From an uncultured Pelagibacteraceae bacterium (GTDB lineage: Bacteria; Pseudomonadota; Alphaproteobacteria; Pelagibacterales; Pelagibacteraceae), in assembly GCA_902522385.1 (NCBI GenBank), contig CABYVK010000004.1, positions 29,538 through 93,537 of the forward strand: a stretch of DNA of 64,000 nucleotides, in the 5' to 3' direction. A program made the position numbers and the translations under genes. This document shows, one piece after another, positions 1 to 9,258 of this stretch (position 1 is the stretch's first letter; every line of letters starts with the position of its first letter). The notes under the pieces are model-generated. The model worked only from the letters and a program-made list of their open reading frames with translations, had not been told where the DNA came from and searched no databases.

Positions 1-615
1 TATAAAACAAAACATCATATTAAAGTATTAAATGACAATTTTACTGATATAAAAAAAGCTATTGGTGTAAAAAGTAAAAAAGAACTTGCCATTACTACTT
101 TTGTTCATTTTAGGGGTGTCCAAAAAAAAACAAAAAGAGGTAAAAGAAAATTTGTAGGTCTCCATAGAGAAACTTTTTATTCAGATTTTGATTATACTAA
201 ACACCAGATTAATATATCTTTACCTATTCAGAACTATAATAAAAACAATAGTTTAAAAATAATTTCAGGATCACATAAGATTCCTGACAAAAAAATTTTA
301 ACAAAAAAACTTAGTAGCTTTGAGTCGGGGGTTAAAAAATTTTCAGTTGATCATAGACTTGGATTACCTTACAATCCAAAAGTAATTGTATCAGGCATTA
401 ATACCTCAAAAGCAAGAAGGACAAATCTTAAAACAGGACAAATTATTTTATTTAGCGCCATGTTAATTCATGGAAATGGAAGTAATAATTATTCAAAACC
501 TAGATTTAGTATTGATTTTGGTTTAATTAAAAAAAAATATTTAAAAGGAAAGAAAATTAAAGACCATAGCCATATTTCTTATGCAAAAAACAAAAAATAC
601 TGGTCATCACTATAA
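1..615 (+). CDS. Phytanoyl-CoA dioxygenase-like Fe(II)/2OG oxygenase, C-terminal part (truncated by window start)
   Basis: Frame 1 is open from base 1 to TAA at 613-615. Translation includes ..VGLHRETFYSDFDYTKHQINISLPIQNYN..SLKIISGSHKI..GQIILFSAMLIHGNGSNNYSKPRFSIDFGLI, a cupin-type oxygenase pattern with a distal His and Arg. Confidence 0.5.
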   Translation, partial: YKTKHHIKVLNDNFTDIKKAIGVKSKKELAITTFVHFRGVQKKTKRGKRKFVGLHRETFYSDFDYTKHQINISLPIQNYNKNNSLKIISGSHKIPDKKILTKKLSSFESGVKKFSVDHRLGLPYNPKVIVSGINTSKARRTNLKTGQIILFSAMLIHGNGSNNYSKPRFSIDFGLIKKKYLKGKKIKDHSHISYAKNKKYWSSL

Positions 616-635
616 AAATTTAAATTAAAACTATA

Positions 636-1616
636 ATGAAAAAAAAAAATCACGAAATTAAAATTTTATGTACCTTAGGTCCGTCTACCTTAAACTATAA
701 GTTTATAAAATTTGCGCTTAAAAACAAAGTATCCCTCTTAAGATTAAATTTATCTCATATAAAACTAAACCAACTAGATGTGCTTCTTTCGTCAAAACTT
801 AAAAAATATAAAAATAAAATTTGTATTGATACAGAAGGTGCTCAAATTAGAACCAAAATTTCAAAAAAAATTTTTTATAAAAAAAATTCTTATGGAAAAA
901 TTTATGATAAAGGCAATAAATTTTCTTTATATCCAGAAAATGTATTTGAAAAATTAAAAGTAAATGATCATCTGGATATTGGTTTTGAAGGATTAAAAAT
1001 TAGGTTAATAAAAAAAAGCGATAATAATTTTAGTTTTATCACAATTAAATCAGGTTATTTAGAAAAAAATAAAGGTGTTCACGTCTATAATAGAAAAATA
1101 AATTTAGACTATATTACCAAGAAAGATGAAAAGGCAATAGAAATTGCAAAAAAACATAAAATAAAAAATTTTGCTCTTTCGTTTACTAATTCTGTAAGTG
1201 ATATCAAAAAATTTAATAAACTATTACCTAATGCTACTAAAATTTATAAAATCGAAACAAAAAAAACTTTGCAGAATATATCAAATATTCTTAAAGAAGG
1301 AGAAAGTTTTTTAATAGATAGAGGTGATTTATCAAAAGAAATTGGGATAGAGCAAATTCCAGTGGCCCAAAGAAAAATCTTAAAGATTTCTAAAAAATAT
1401 CCACACAAAAATATATATATTGCCACTAACTTTTTGGAGAGCATGATTGAAAACCCTTTTCCAACAAGAGCTGAGGTGAACGATATATTTAATGCGTTAG
1501 AAATGGGATCCAAAGGCTTAGTATTAGCAGCAGAAACCGCAATAGGAAAGCATCCAACTGAATGTGTAAAATTAATTAAGAAAATTATTTCAACTTACAA
1601 ATCATACAAGCCTTAG
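636..1616 (+). CDS. Pyruvate kinase-like protein lacking the C-terminal allosteric domain
   Basis: KILCTLGPSTLN, LLRLNLSH, CIDTEGAQIRTK, KNFALSFTNSVSDI, IYKIET, FLIDRGDLSKEIG, ATNFLESMIENPFPTRAEVNDI and LVLAAETAIGKHPTECV match pyruvate kinase barrel motifs. The ORF stops at 326 aa. Confidence 0.8.
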   Translation: MKKKNHEIKILCTLGPSTLNYKFIKFALKNKVSLLRLNLSHIKLNQLDVLLSSKLKKYKNKICIDTEGAQIRTKISKKIFYKKNSYGKIYDKGNKFSLYPENVFEKLKVNDHLDIGFEGLKIRLIKKSDNNFSFITIKSGYLEKNKGVHVYNRKINLDYITKKDEKAIEIAKKHKIKNFALSFTNSVSDIKKFNKLLPNATKIYKIETKKTLQNISNILKEGESFLIDRGDLSKEIGIEQIPVAQRKILKISKKYPHKNIYIATNFLESMIENPFPTRAEVNDIFNALEMGSKGLVLAAETAIGKHPTECVKLIKKIISTYKSYKP

Positions 1617-1622
1617 ATACTT

Positions 1623-2606
1623 TTATTCCATATAAGAAAGATTATAATCAAAAAAATTGCACATCTCACTGATGTTATATTTTTTAAAGTTATATAAATA
1701 TATTTCCTTTAGACATTTGGGTAAATTTTTCCAAATTTCTTCAGCCTTAATTGGATTTTTTCTGTGTACACCCACTCTGTCAATTTTATCAAAACTTAAC
1801 TGACTCATTAGTAAGTTATTTGCACCTTCGTCCTTTTCAATTTTGTTTAAAAGTTTATTTTGAAAATATTCTTTACTCTTTACAAGTTCTTCCATTTTTA
1901 ATCCTTGAACTTCATTTTTACAGTTTCTGAACAGGTCCAATTCTTTCTCGAAAAAATTTCTACACATAGCGTCAAAGTATTTAATTATATAATCTTTTTC
2001 ATCGAAACTTTTGGAACTATTTTCATAATCATTTTTATTTTTCATTTTTAAAACTAAATTTTTTATATTTTTATAAATTAAATTATTTTTTGGAATGATT
2101 TTGTATAATTTACTAAATGATTTTAAAAATTTCAAATTATCATTCGGAGAGTTTCCCTCTAAGTAATTTCTTGAAACCTCCGTGTCATCGAAAAGCGAAA
2201 TTACATGCTGAAATATATTCTCATTATCTATTTTTTTATAATCTTTATAAATTCCATGCCATAAATCTGCAATAAATACACTGTGGATTCTCTCTAATGG
2301 TTCTCTAGTGATATAAAAAAAAACACCACCATTTTCTTCACAATCTTTTTTAATTACTGTTCCATGATATCCATGTATTGATCCAAAATTAAGTAAACCT
2401 CTACAAGATTCTTCACATATTAATAAACTTTCGATATATTTTTTAGGAGGCATATATTTCACCCAACTATGCTTTGGGTAAGCTTTATTGGGTTCTATAG
2501 GAGGAAATGATCGAGACGAAGTAAAACATGTTATTTTACCATGTTTGTTAAGCACATTCGCAACCCAGTTGTTAGCACTTGATCCTCTAGATGAAATATA
2601 AAACAT
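1623..2606 (-). CDS. Sulfotransferase-like P-loop protein
   Basis: N-terminal FYISSRGSSANNWVANVLNKH resembles a sulfotransferase PAPS-binding loop, followed by FFYITREPLERIHSVF. Confidence 0.5.
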   Translation of the reverse strand: MFYISSRGSSANNWVANVLNKHGKITCFTSSRSFPPIEPNKAYPKHSWVKYMPPKKYIESLLICEESCRGLLNFGSIHGYHGTVIKKDCEENGGVFFYITREPLERIHSVFIADLWHGIYKDYKKIDNENIFQHVISLFDDTEVSRNYLEGNSPNDNLKFLKSFSKLYKIIPKNNLIYKNIKNLVLKMKNKNDYENSSKSFDEKDYIIKYFDAMCRNFFEKELDLFRNCKNEVQGLKMEELVKSKEYFQNKLLNKIEKDEGANNLLMSQLSFDKIDRVGVHRKNPIKAEEIWKNLPKCLKEIYLYNFKKYNISEMCNFFDYNLSYME

Positions 2607-2614
2607 TTTTACCT

Positions 2615-3241
2615 TTAATTTAAATTTTTCAACATAACATTATCATATTTTTGAAATAATCTTATATTTGGTTTTGTATTTTTAAATACAGTTGTATTAG
2701 AACCAACTGATACATTTTTTTTAATTTCAATATTATTAACCACCACACAATTTGCACCTAAAAAAACGTTGTTTCCAATTTTACATTTTCCAAGTATTTT
2801 AACACCTGGAGCAATAAAACAATTTTTTCCAATTTTAGTATCATGTCCTATTGAAACATTATTGTGAATTATTGTTTGATCTCCAATTTCTACATTGTCA
2901 CCTAAAAAAGTATAATCAAATATTGCAATACCTTTTCCAAGTTTACAATTCCCTAAAGATGCTTTGTTGGAAATTAGGTTTATAAAATTTACTTTATATT
3001 TTAAAAGTTTTTTTGTTGCTTTATTTCTTAAAGTCATATTTTTTCCAACTGAATTAAATACTAAATATTTTTTATTTTTTCTTAAAATATTCCATTTTCC
3101 TAGTATTAAACAATTCTTTTTTTTTTTGATTTTATCATCAATAAATCCAACAAAATATTTTTTTAAATTATTATTATTATTTATTAAAGTTAAAATGTCA
3201 TTAAAACCAACACCAGCAACTACAAATTTTTTATTTTTCAT
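2615..3241 (-). CDS. NeuD/PglD-like sugar O-acyltransferase with left-handed beta-helix repeats
   Basis: Hexapeptide repeats (IGDQTIIHNNVSIGHDTKIGKNCFIAPGVKILGKCKIGNNVFLGANCVV) after a short N-terminal Rossmann-like segment. Confidence 0.75.
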   Translation of the reverse strand: MKNKKFVVAGVGFNDILTLINNNNNLKKYFVGFIDDKIKKKKNCLILGKWNILRKNKKYLVFNSVGKNMTLRNKATKKLLKYKVNFINLISNKASLGNCKLGKGIAIFDYTFLGDNVEIGDQTIIHNNVSIGHDTKIGKNCFIAPGVKILGKCKIGNNVFLGANCVVVNNIEIKKNVSVGSNTTVFKNTKPNIRLFQKYDNVMLKNLN

Positions 3242-3245
3242 TTTT

Positions 3246-4409
3246 CTAAATCTTTAATTTTTTAACATAGCTAGAGTACTGCATACCTCTTCCCCACCAT
3301 ACTTTAAAATCAATAAATAATTTTCCTTTATTGTTTTTTATATATTTGGGTAAATCAACAATATAGTTTTTAATAGATTTTTTTGTTTGTTTAAATTCAT
3401 TAGGAAGTAAATTATTTAACTTTTCTAAATTTTTTAAAAATTCACTTATTTGTTTATAATTATTATCTTTAATTATTTTATTATGAATGATAATTAATTT
3501 TCTTGAAAGTTTTTCCATATTTTTAATTTTTTTTAATGTATTTTTTTTTAGTCTAAAATTTTTAAATTCTAGCCTATAATCAATTAAAAAAAGAGAATTT
3601 AAAATATGCTGCTTTTTATAAATTTTATTTGTGTGATTTTGGTTTTTTATATGTTTGTGCCAAGTGTCGTCGATTAAAAACTTTGGATGACTGTTGTAAA
3701 AATAAAAATTTTTTTCTAAGCATTTTAAAGTGTCCAAGGTATCAAAGTCATACTTATTTTCAAATGAATGGTCATGCAAAATTACGTCAGAAACCCAATC
3801 TTTAACAGGCCTTGTTGTAGTTTTTAAGGTTGCAAGATGGGATTTAAAAATTTTACATGATGTTTTTAATCTATTTTCAAAACTAATATTTGAGTTATAT
3901 ATCTTGATCCGCAATAATCTTCTACAAACTTCAGACAGCAAAGAAAAAGGTGAATGTGTAGTTGTTATTAGCACCCCTCCATTTTTAACACATTTTGAAA
4001 TTATCTTAAGCATTTTGTTAGGATATTTTTGATTTGGTATTGTTCCCTCAACAATTGCTATGTCATACTTTTTTTTAGTTTTAAAATTAAAAATATTTCT
4101 TTTAATTAATTTTATAACTTTAGCATTGATTTTTTTATTTTTTATTTTTTTTCTTAATTCGTAGATACTTTTTTCTGATCCATCAACAAATGTGTAGCTT
4201 CGAGGTCGAAAAAAACTTGTTGCTTGTGCATTCCACCCACCACCAGGACCAAACTCAATAATGTTTTTGTTGCTAAAAAAAGATAAAGGAATCCCAAGAT
4301 TAGAATACAAGTGATTTCTTTGGTATAAAAAACTCTTTACATTTTTTACATTTTGAGATGTAGGAATAATGTTGTATTTATTATAATAATCTATAAATGG
4401 TTTTTTCAT
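3246..4409 (-). CDS. Class I SAM-dependent methyltransferase; internal start preferred
   Basis: NIIEFGPGGGWNAQATSFFRPRSYTFVDGSEKSIYEL is SAM motif I/II. The longest ORF (to 4592) would overlap the divergent CDS at 4471; MKKPFIDYYNKYN at 4409 is in frame. Confidence 0.65.
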   Translation of the reverse strand: MKKPFIDYYNKYNIIPTSQNVKNVKSFLYQRNHLYSNLGIPLSFFSNKNIIEFGPGGGWNAQATSFFRPRSYTFVDGSEKSIYELRKKIKNKKINAKVIKLIKRNIFNFKTKKKYDIAIVEGTIPNQKYPNKMLKIISKCVKNGGVLITTTHSPFSLLSEVCRRLLRIKIYNSNISFENRLKTSCKIFKSHLATLKTTTRPVKDWVSDVILHDHSFENKYDFDTLDTLKCLEKNFYFYNSHPKFLIDDTWHKHIKNQNHTNKIYKKQHILNSLFLIDYRLEFKNFRLKKNTLKKIKNMEKLSRKLIIIHNKIIKDNNYKQISEFLKNLEKLNNLLPNEFKQTKKSIKNYIVDLPKYIKNNKGKLFIDFKVWWGRGMQYSSYVKKLKI

Positions 4410-4470
4410 TAAACAATTTTTTAAATTACTTGTAAGAAGATAAAAATGATTTGCAACCAAAGAATACATA

Positions 4471-5142
4471 ATGTTTAAAGAAAAAAATACATATAATCCA
4501 CTAAAAGAATATCTAGATAAAAAAAAGGAAACAACAATGGGTCTTATGTATAGCTTTACATGGAACAACGATCCTAAGCATGTTGGTTTCACAATTTCAA
4601 GATATAAATTTGTTTCAAAAATGTTAGAAGGAAAAAAAAATGTTCTAGAAGTTGGTTGTTGCGACGGGTGGCCTTCTAGAGTTGTAAAAAGTTCTGTAAA
4701 AAAACTTACCGCGGTTGATTTTGACCCAAAATTTATTGAAATAGCAAAAAGTAATATGTCAAAAAAATATAAAACTAATTTTTTAGTTCATGACATGACA
4801 AAGTCTCCACTTCTAAAAAAAAAATTTGATTCTATTTATTCTGTTGATGTTCTAGAACATATACCTAAGAAAAAAGAAAAAAAATTTATTAAAAATATTT
4901 TATCAAACTTAGATAAAAAAGGATCCTTAATTATAGGCACTCCATCAAAAGAATCACAAGGAAGTCCAAAATTTAGAAAAGCAAAAGGACACATTAATTG
5001 TAAAACAGGATATGAGTTAAAAAAGATGCTAAGTAAATATTTTTCAAATGTTTTTTTATTTTTAATGAATGATGAATTAATACATACTGGTATGCCAAAG
5101 TTATCAAATTATTTATTTTGTATTTGTACAAATAAAAAATAA
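4471..5142 (+). CDS. Class I SAM-dependent methyltransferase
   Basis: NVLEVGCCDGWPSRVVKSSVKKLTAVDFDPKFIEIAK and FDSIYSVDVLEHIPKKKE. Confidence 0.8.
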   Translation: MFKEKNTYNPLKEYLDKKKETTMGLMYSFTWNNDPKHVGFTISRYKFVSKMLEGKKNVLEVGCCDGWPSRVVKSSVKKLTAVDFDPKFIEIAKSNMSKKYKTNFLVHDMTKSPLLKKKFDSIYSVDVLEHIPKKKEKKFIKNILSNLDKKGSLIIGTPSKESQGSPKFRKAKGHINCKTGYELKKMLSKYFSNVFLFLMNDELIHTGMPKLSNYLFCICTNKK

Positions 5143-5168
5143 ATATTTCATTTCTTATCTAAATTAAA

Positions 5169-6392
5169 CTAACTTAACCACTCCTCATTCTTTTTTAAAA
5201 ATGATGTTGAAATTTTTCCTAAAATCTCTTTTTCAATTATATTTTTTTTTATAAAGTAATCGTATGGCTGATTGATTTCTTTCAAATCTATTTTTTCACA
5301 TGTTTTTTTAACCATATCCCAAAATTTTTTTTGAATTTCTGCATCATTTTTAATTGGAGAATTATTTATTCTATCTATTAATTCCAAAGCAGCATCTCTC
5401 CATTCTTCTGGAGTATTATCTTTAAAAACTATTTCTTGATTTAAGAAATTTTCAGCCAAACCAATATTTAAATTTTTATTTTTAAAAAAATCTGCCATTT
5501 CAGACAGTTTTAAGTTCCTATTTAATTTCTTTGAAAAATGGTGTCTATTTATATTTAAAATTTTATTTGAATGAGTTTCAAAAAATGGAAAATAAGAACA
5601 AGTTAATAAAGGTTTTCTAAATAAAATGCCTAATGCATCTAGCCCAGTAGCTGTGCTAATTACAAATTCACAATTAGCAAATAAATAAAAGTCATAAAAA
5701 TCATCATTTACATCTAATGAAGCATAATCAATAATCATTTTATTTCCATTATCAAATTTTTTTTCAGCAGTTTTGCCCATCCTAAGCACTTTATATCCCA
5801 ACTCTGTTAATTTATTTGCTGCTAAATAAAAATTTTCAATATTGTGGTCTCTGTAATCATGATAAGTGTAATCTTTATTCGGAAAGAATTTTTTTAAGTA
5901 TGAAGAATCTCTTATGCATAGACATACATATTTTTCGTTATCTTGTAAATTAAGTTTTCTTAAAAAACTTTTACCTTTATCTATCTCCTCTTTATTAAAT
6001 GTAAAAAAACATTTATTTTTATAAATTGAATTATTATAGTCATACTCATGCTCTATTGTGTTTATATCTAAAGTATGTATTTTAAGAGTTTTAAAATATT
6101 TTGTTAAGAATAAGTGCAATCTAAGCAGTTTTGAAGAAAAAAAATGTGGAATTATAGTAATTTTTTTTTTAAGCATTTTTAGAAAATAGTAATTTGAAAT
6201 AACTTTTCCTTCGCAAAACAAATCTATGCATCTGTCATTTTTTTTTTGATTGGTTAGGTACAAGTCCATATTTCTAACAAAATGACCAATTCTTTTTGCA
6301 GGTAAACTACATATTCTGATTAATACAATTGGCCTTATTAGGTAAATTGCTAACAAAAATAACAATAAGGGAAATGTCCAAATATATCTCAT
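5169..6392 (-). CDS. TIGR04372-like putative glycosyltransferase
   Basis: YVCLCIRDSSYLKKFFPNKDYTYHDYRDHNIENFYLAANKLTELGYKVLRMGKTAEK and FVISTATGLDALGILFRKPLL match my recollection of this family. Confidence 0.65.
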   Translation of the reverse strand: MRYIWTFPLLLFLLAIYLIRPIVLIRICSLPAKRIGHFVRNMDLYLTNQKKNDRCIDLFCEGKVISNYYFLKMLKKKITIIPHFFSSKLLRLHLFLTKYFKTLKIHTLDINTIEHEYDYNNSIYKNKCFFTFNKEEIDKGKSFLRKLNLQDNEKYVCLCIRDSSYLKKFFPNKDYTYHDYRDHNIENFYLAANKLTELGYKVLRMGKTAEKKFDNGNKMIIDYASLDVNDDFYDFYLFANCEFVISTATGLDALGILFRKPLLTCSYFPFFETHSNKILNINRHHFSKKLNRNLKLSEMADFFKNKNLNIGLAENFLNQEIVFKDNTPEEWRDAALELIDRINNSPIKNDAEIQKKFWDMVKKTCEKIDLKEINQPYDYFIKKNIIEKEILGKISTSFLKKNEEWLS

Positions 6393-6415
6393 TTATTCTT
6401 TTATTATTTGTTGCA

Positions 6416-6871
6416 CTATTTAAAAACAGAATCTGTTTTAAAAAAAGGTCCTTGCCTTATTTCATGAAAAATTACATACTTTGTTAATGGCACAATTTGA
6501 TGATAAGTATTTTTTCTCATCCTAAAAATATTTTTTTTTTTATTTAAAGTAATTTTCCTTTTTTTACCTTTTTTTAAATACTCAATTTTCATTTCTCCTT
6601 TTATGATATGGTATATTTCATCTTTGCTAATATGTTTGTGATAAATATTTTTTTTTTTTTTATTTATAAGATTTATCATATTATGTATTTTTGACTTTCT
6701 ATTTGAGTGCATGCAAATTCTTATATCTTGAAGATTTTTTTTTTTTGAAAACATAATCAAATGATTAATAATTTTTTCATCAATTATTGAAAACTGATCT
6801 TTTAAAAAAATGGCTAACGTTTTTCCACTTTTGTCGATTTTATATTTTTTTTTATTATTAAAAATTGTCAT
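6416..6871 (-). CDS. WbuC-like cupin-fold protein
   Basis: RICMHSNRKSKIHNMINL..HKHISKDEIYHIIKGEMKIEYLKKG..NTYHQIVPLTKYVIFHEIRQGPF, a cupin with His-rich metal-binding motif. Confidence 0.65.
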   Translation of the reverse strand: MTIFNNKKKYKIDKSGKTLAIFLKDQFSIIDEKIINHLIMFSKKKNLQDIRICMHSNRKSKIHNMINLINKKKKNIYHKHISKDEIYHIIKGEMKIEYLKKGKKRKITLNKKKNIFRMRKNTYHQIVPLTKYVIFHEIRQGPFFKTDSVFK

Positions 6872-8193
6872 TAAAATGTCGGTGTATTAATACTTTCTTT
6901 TTTTAATAATGGCCATTTTTTTTGTATTTTTTTAAAAGTTTCTAAAAATATATTTAAATTTTGTTCTAATTCTTTGTGTGAAATATTTAAAGCTAATGGA
7001 AAAGCGACCCTATGCCATTTTGCATCTATAAAAATTTTTTTATTTAACATTTCTTTTTTTATAAAATTTCCAAATTTTTGATTATTGTCAGTATTATATT
7101 CTAGTGAATTTCTTAAGCCTCTGCCTCTAACATTATAAAAAAAATCATTACCTGATAATTCGCTCGTTAAAGTATTTCTTAAAAAAGACCCTTTTTTGTT
7201 AACATTTTTTAAAAATTCATTTTTATGAATAATTTTTTGAACTGATAAAGCGGCCGCAACAGATAAAGAATGACCTTGGTGCGTATTAGAATAGAAAATT
7301 TGACCAGACTTTTTTGAAATCAGATCGGTTATTTTGTTATGTGTAATTACGGCACTTAGGGCTCCATATCCAGCTGCAAGAGTTTTGCTAATAAAAACAA
7401 AATCAGGGGCAATATTATCCCAATCAAAACAAAAAATTTTACCGCTAGTCCCTGTGCCACACCATACCTCATCTAAAATAAGATGAATGTTATATTTGTT
7501 ACAGATTTTTCTAATTTTTTTCCAATAATTTTTGCTAGGAGGAACATCTCCTATAAGACCACCCGCAATAGTTTCTCCAACAAACGCACAAATTTTTTCT
7601 GGTCCTATTGATAAAATTTTCTTTTCTAGTTCTTTAGCTGATCTCTCTGAATATTCTTCGTCATTTTCATTATTTTTCTTGTAACGATATTTGTTATGTT
7701 CATTTATTTTAAAACAATTTTTACTAAGGATTTTATTATAAAAGGAAAGATTTGGTCTATCCCCCAAGCTTAATGCATGAGTAGTGCAGCCATGATATGA
7801 TTGTTTTCTAGATATAAAATATTTTTTATTTTTATAACCTTTTTCATAAAAATATTGGTAACTCATTTTCATTGCAGCTTCACAGGCCTCAGCTCCAGAA
7901 GATCCAACTAAAAAAAATTTATTTAAATGTTTGCTTTTTGCTAATAATAAATTAGCCAACCTTTCCCTATTGGGATCTGAAAAAAATTTATAATCGATGT
8001 GACAATACTTTTTTGCTTGATTATAAATTGCTCTTTGAATTTCTTTATTTCCCCAACCTAATATTGCGTGTCCAGTATAACCCCCTGTAAGATCAGTATA
8101 TTTTTTACCTTTGGAGTCATAAAAATAAATTCCATCAGCTTTTTTAATCTCAATATTTTTTTGATTTAAAAATGTTTTCAATAATTTTTTCAT
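6871..8193 (-). CDS. Class III PLP aminotransferase (glutamate-1-semialdehyde aminomutase-like)
   Basis: DLTGGYTGHAILGWGN, FLVGSSGAEACEAAMKMSYQ, LILDEVWCGTGTSGKIFCFDWDNIAPDFVFISKTLAAGYGALSAV. Start MKKLLKTF at 8193 avoids overlap with the upstream methyltransferase. Confidence 0.8.
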   Translation of the reverse strand: MKKLLKTFLNQKNIEIKKADGIYFYDSKGKKYTDLTGGYTGHAILGWGNKEIQRAIYNQAKKYCHIDYKFFSDPNRERLANLLLAKSKHLNKFFLVGSSGAEACEAAMKMSYQYFYEKGYKNKKYFISRKQSYHGCTTHALSLGDRPNLSFYNKILSKNCFKINEHNKYRYKKNNENDEEYSERSAKELEKKILSIGPEKICAFVGETIAGGLIGDVPPSKNYWKKIRKICNKYNIHLILDEVWCGTGTSGKIFCFDWDNIAPDFVFISKTLAAGYGALSAVITHNKITDLISKKSGQIFYSNTHQGHSLSVAAALSVQKIIHKNEFLKNVNKKGSFLRNTLTSELSGNDFFYNVRGRGLRNSLEYNTDNNQKFGNFIKKEMLNKKIFIDAKWHRVAFPLALNISHKELEQNLNIFLETFKKIQKKWPLLKKESINTPTF

Positions 8194-8194
8194 T

Positions 8195-8860
8195 TTATTT
8201 GAAATATATAAATTCGTAATCTCCTTTGTAGCCAAAATGATTATAAATCCAGATCCATTCTTTCTTTTCAAAAAAAGATTCACAAGTTAAAGCCCAACAT
8301 TGCAAATTAAATAATTCCTTTTCGTCTCTGTAGCTTTCAAGCATTATATATGATTTTTTACCAACTCTTTGTATTTCTTTTAACGCTTTTTCAATCTCAA
8401 ATATTTTTAAATTGTGCAAACATCCTAAGGAAATAACTAAATCAAACTTATTATTTTTAAATGGATATTTGTCCTGAGCTCTATGTAAGAATAAAAATTT
8501 TTTTATTTCCTCTCTTGTCGAATTTAATGCATATTTTGATATATCAAATCCACAAATTTTTATTCCCGGTATAAGTTTTTTTATTTCGTAAAGTAAAAAT
8601 GCTTTACCACAACCAACATCAAGAATACTTGAATTTTTATTTAGTTTATAATTTTTTATTATGGATTTTGCTACATTTTTCCATCTTCCAGGAATATATT
8701 TGTATCCACCATACCCATATTTTCTGTTCCCGTCCCAATAATCCTTTCCATATTTTTTGGAAACATTCATGCAGTGAACTTTCTTATCCAGCATCCTAGA
8801 TATATAATTTCTTTTGGTAGAATTATGCAGCTTAGATACGAAATTTTTTAATTTCCCCAT
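8195..8860 (-). CDS. Class I SAM-dependent methyltransferase
   Basis: SSILDVGCGKAFLLYEIKKLIPGIKICGFDISKYAL and FDLVISLGCLHNL. Confidence 0.75.
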   Translation of the reverse strand: MGKLKNFVSKLHNSTKRNYISRMLDKKVHCMNVSKKYGKDYWDGNRKYGYGGYKYIPGRWKNVAKSIIKNYKLNKNSSILDVGCGKAFLLYEIKKLIPGIKICGFDISKYALNSTREEIKKFLFLHRAQDKYPFKNNKFDLVISLGCLHNLKIFEIEKALKEIQRVGKKSYIMLESYRDEKELFNLQCWALTCESFFEKKEWIWIYNHFGYKGDYEFIYFK

Positions 8861-9258
8861 AAATCCTTAATACTTGGACATCTAAACAAATTTTTTTTTA
8901 CTAACCATATCATTTCAACTCTGTCTGATTCCATTTTATTAGAAATTTTGAAACCCTCGTTAGCAAAATATAATGTTTTATTTTTGTTAATAAATTTTGA
9001 GTATATAGTTTTTCTTTTTAAATTATTTTCTGGTAGTTGAAAAATGCTATATGCAACAACTCCGTGCATATTTTTAATTTCATCAATTATTTGATCAAAA
9101 ATTAAGCTTGAATTCTCCATAGAATATTCAGTAGAACTTAACATGTAATGTAAATTCATAGTCTTGCAGTACTGTCTTATAACAATATTTTGAATATGTT
9201 GAGGAACTCTTTCCCCCATAAATTGTCTACTAAAATTATATCCTCTAACTTTTTTCAT
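8848..9258 (-). CDS. Sporadic carbohydrate cluster protein (LIC12192/TIGR04323-like)
   Basis: MKKVRGYNFSRQFMGERVPQHIQNIVIRQYCKTMNLHYMLSSTEYSMENSSLIFDQI resembles this family by recollection. The neighbouring oxygenase supports the context. Confidence 0.6.
   Translation of the reverse strand: MKKVRGYNFSRQFMGERVPQHIQNIVIRQYCKTMNLHYMLSSTEYSMENSSLIFDQIIDEIKNMHGVVAYSIFQLPENNLKRKTIYSKFINKNKTLYFANEGFKISNKMESDRVEMIWLVKKNLFRCPSIKDLWGN

Noticed and set aside
1244-1513. Minus-strand 89-aa ORF inside the pyruvate kinase-like gene
   Set aside because: Antisense shadow of a well-supported CDS, with a hydrophobic low-complexity product.
2964-3257. Plus-strand 97-aa ORF opposite the NeuD-like gene
   Set aside because: Phe/Leu-rich antisense shadow created by AT-rich coding DNA. 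Same reasoning applied to 3730..4032, 14143..14445, 22496..22831, 26822..27109, 34889..35152 and similar ORFs.
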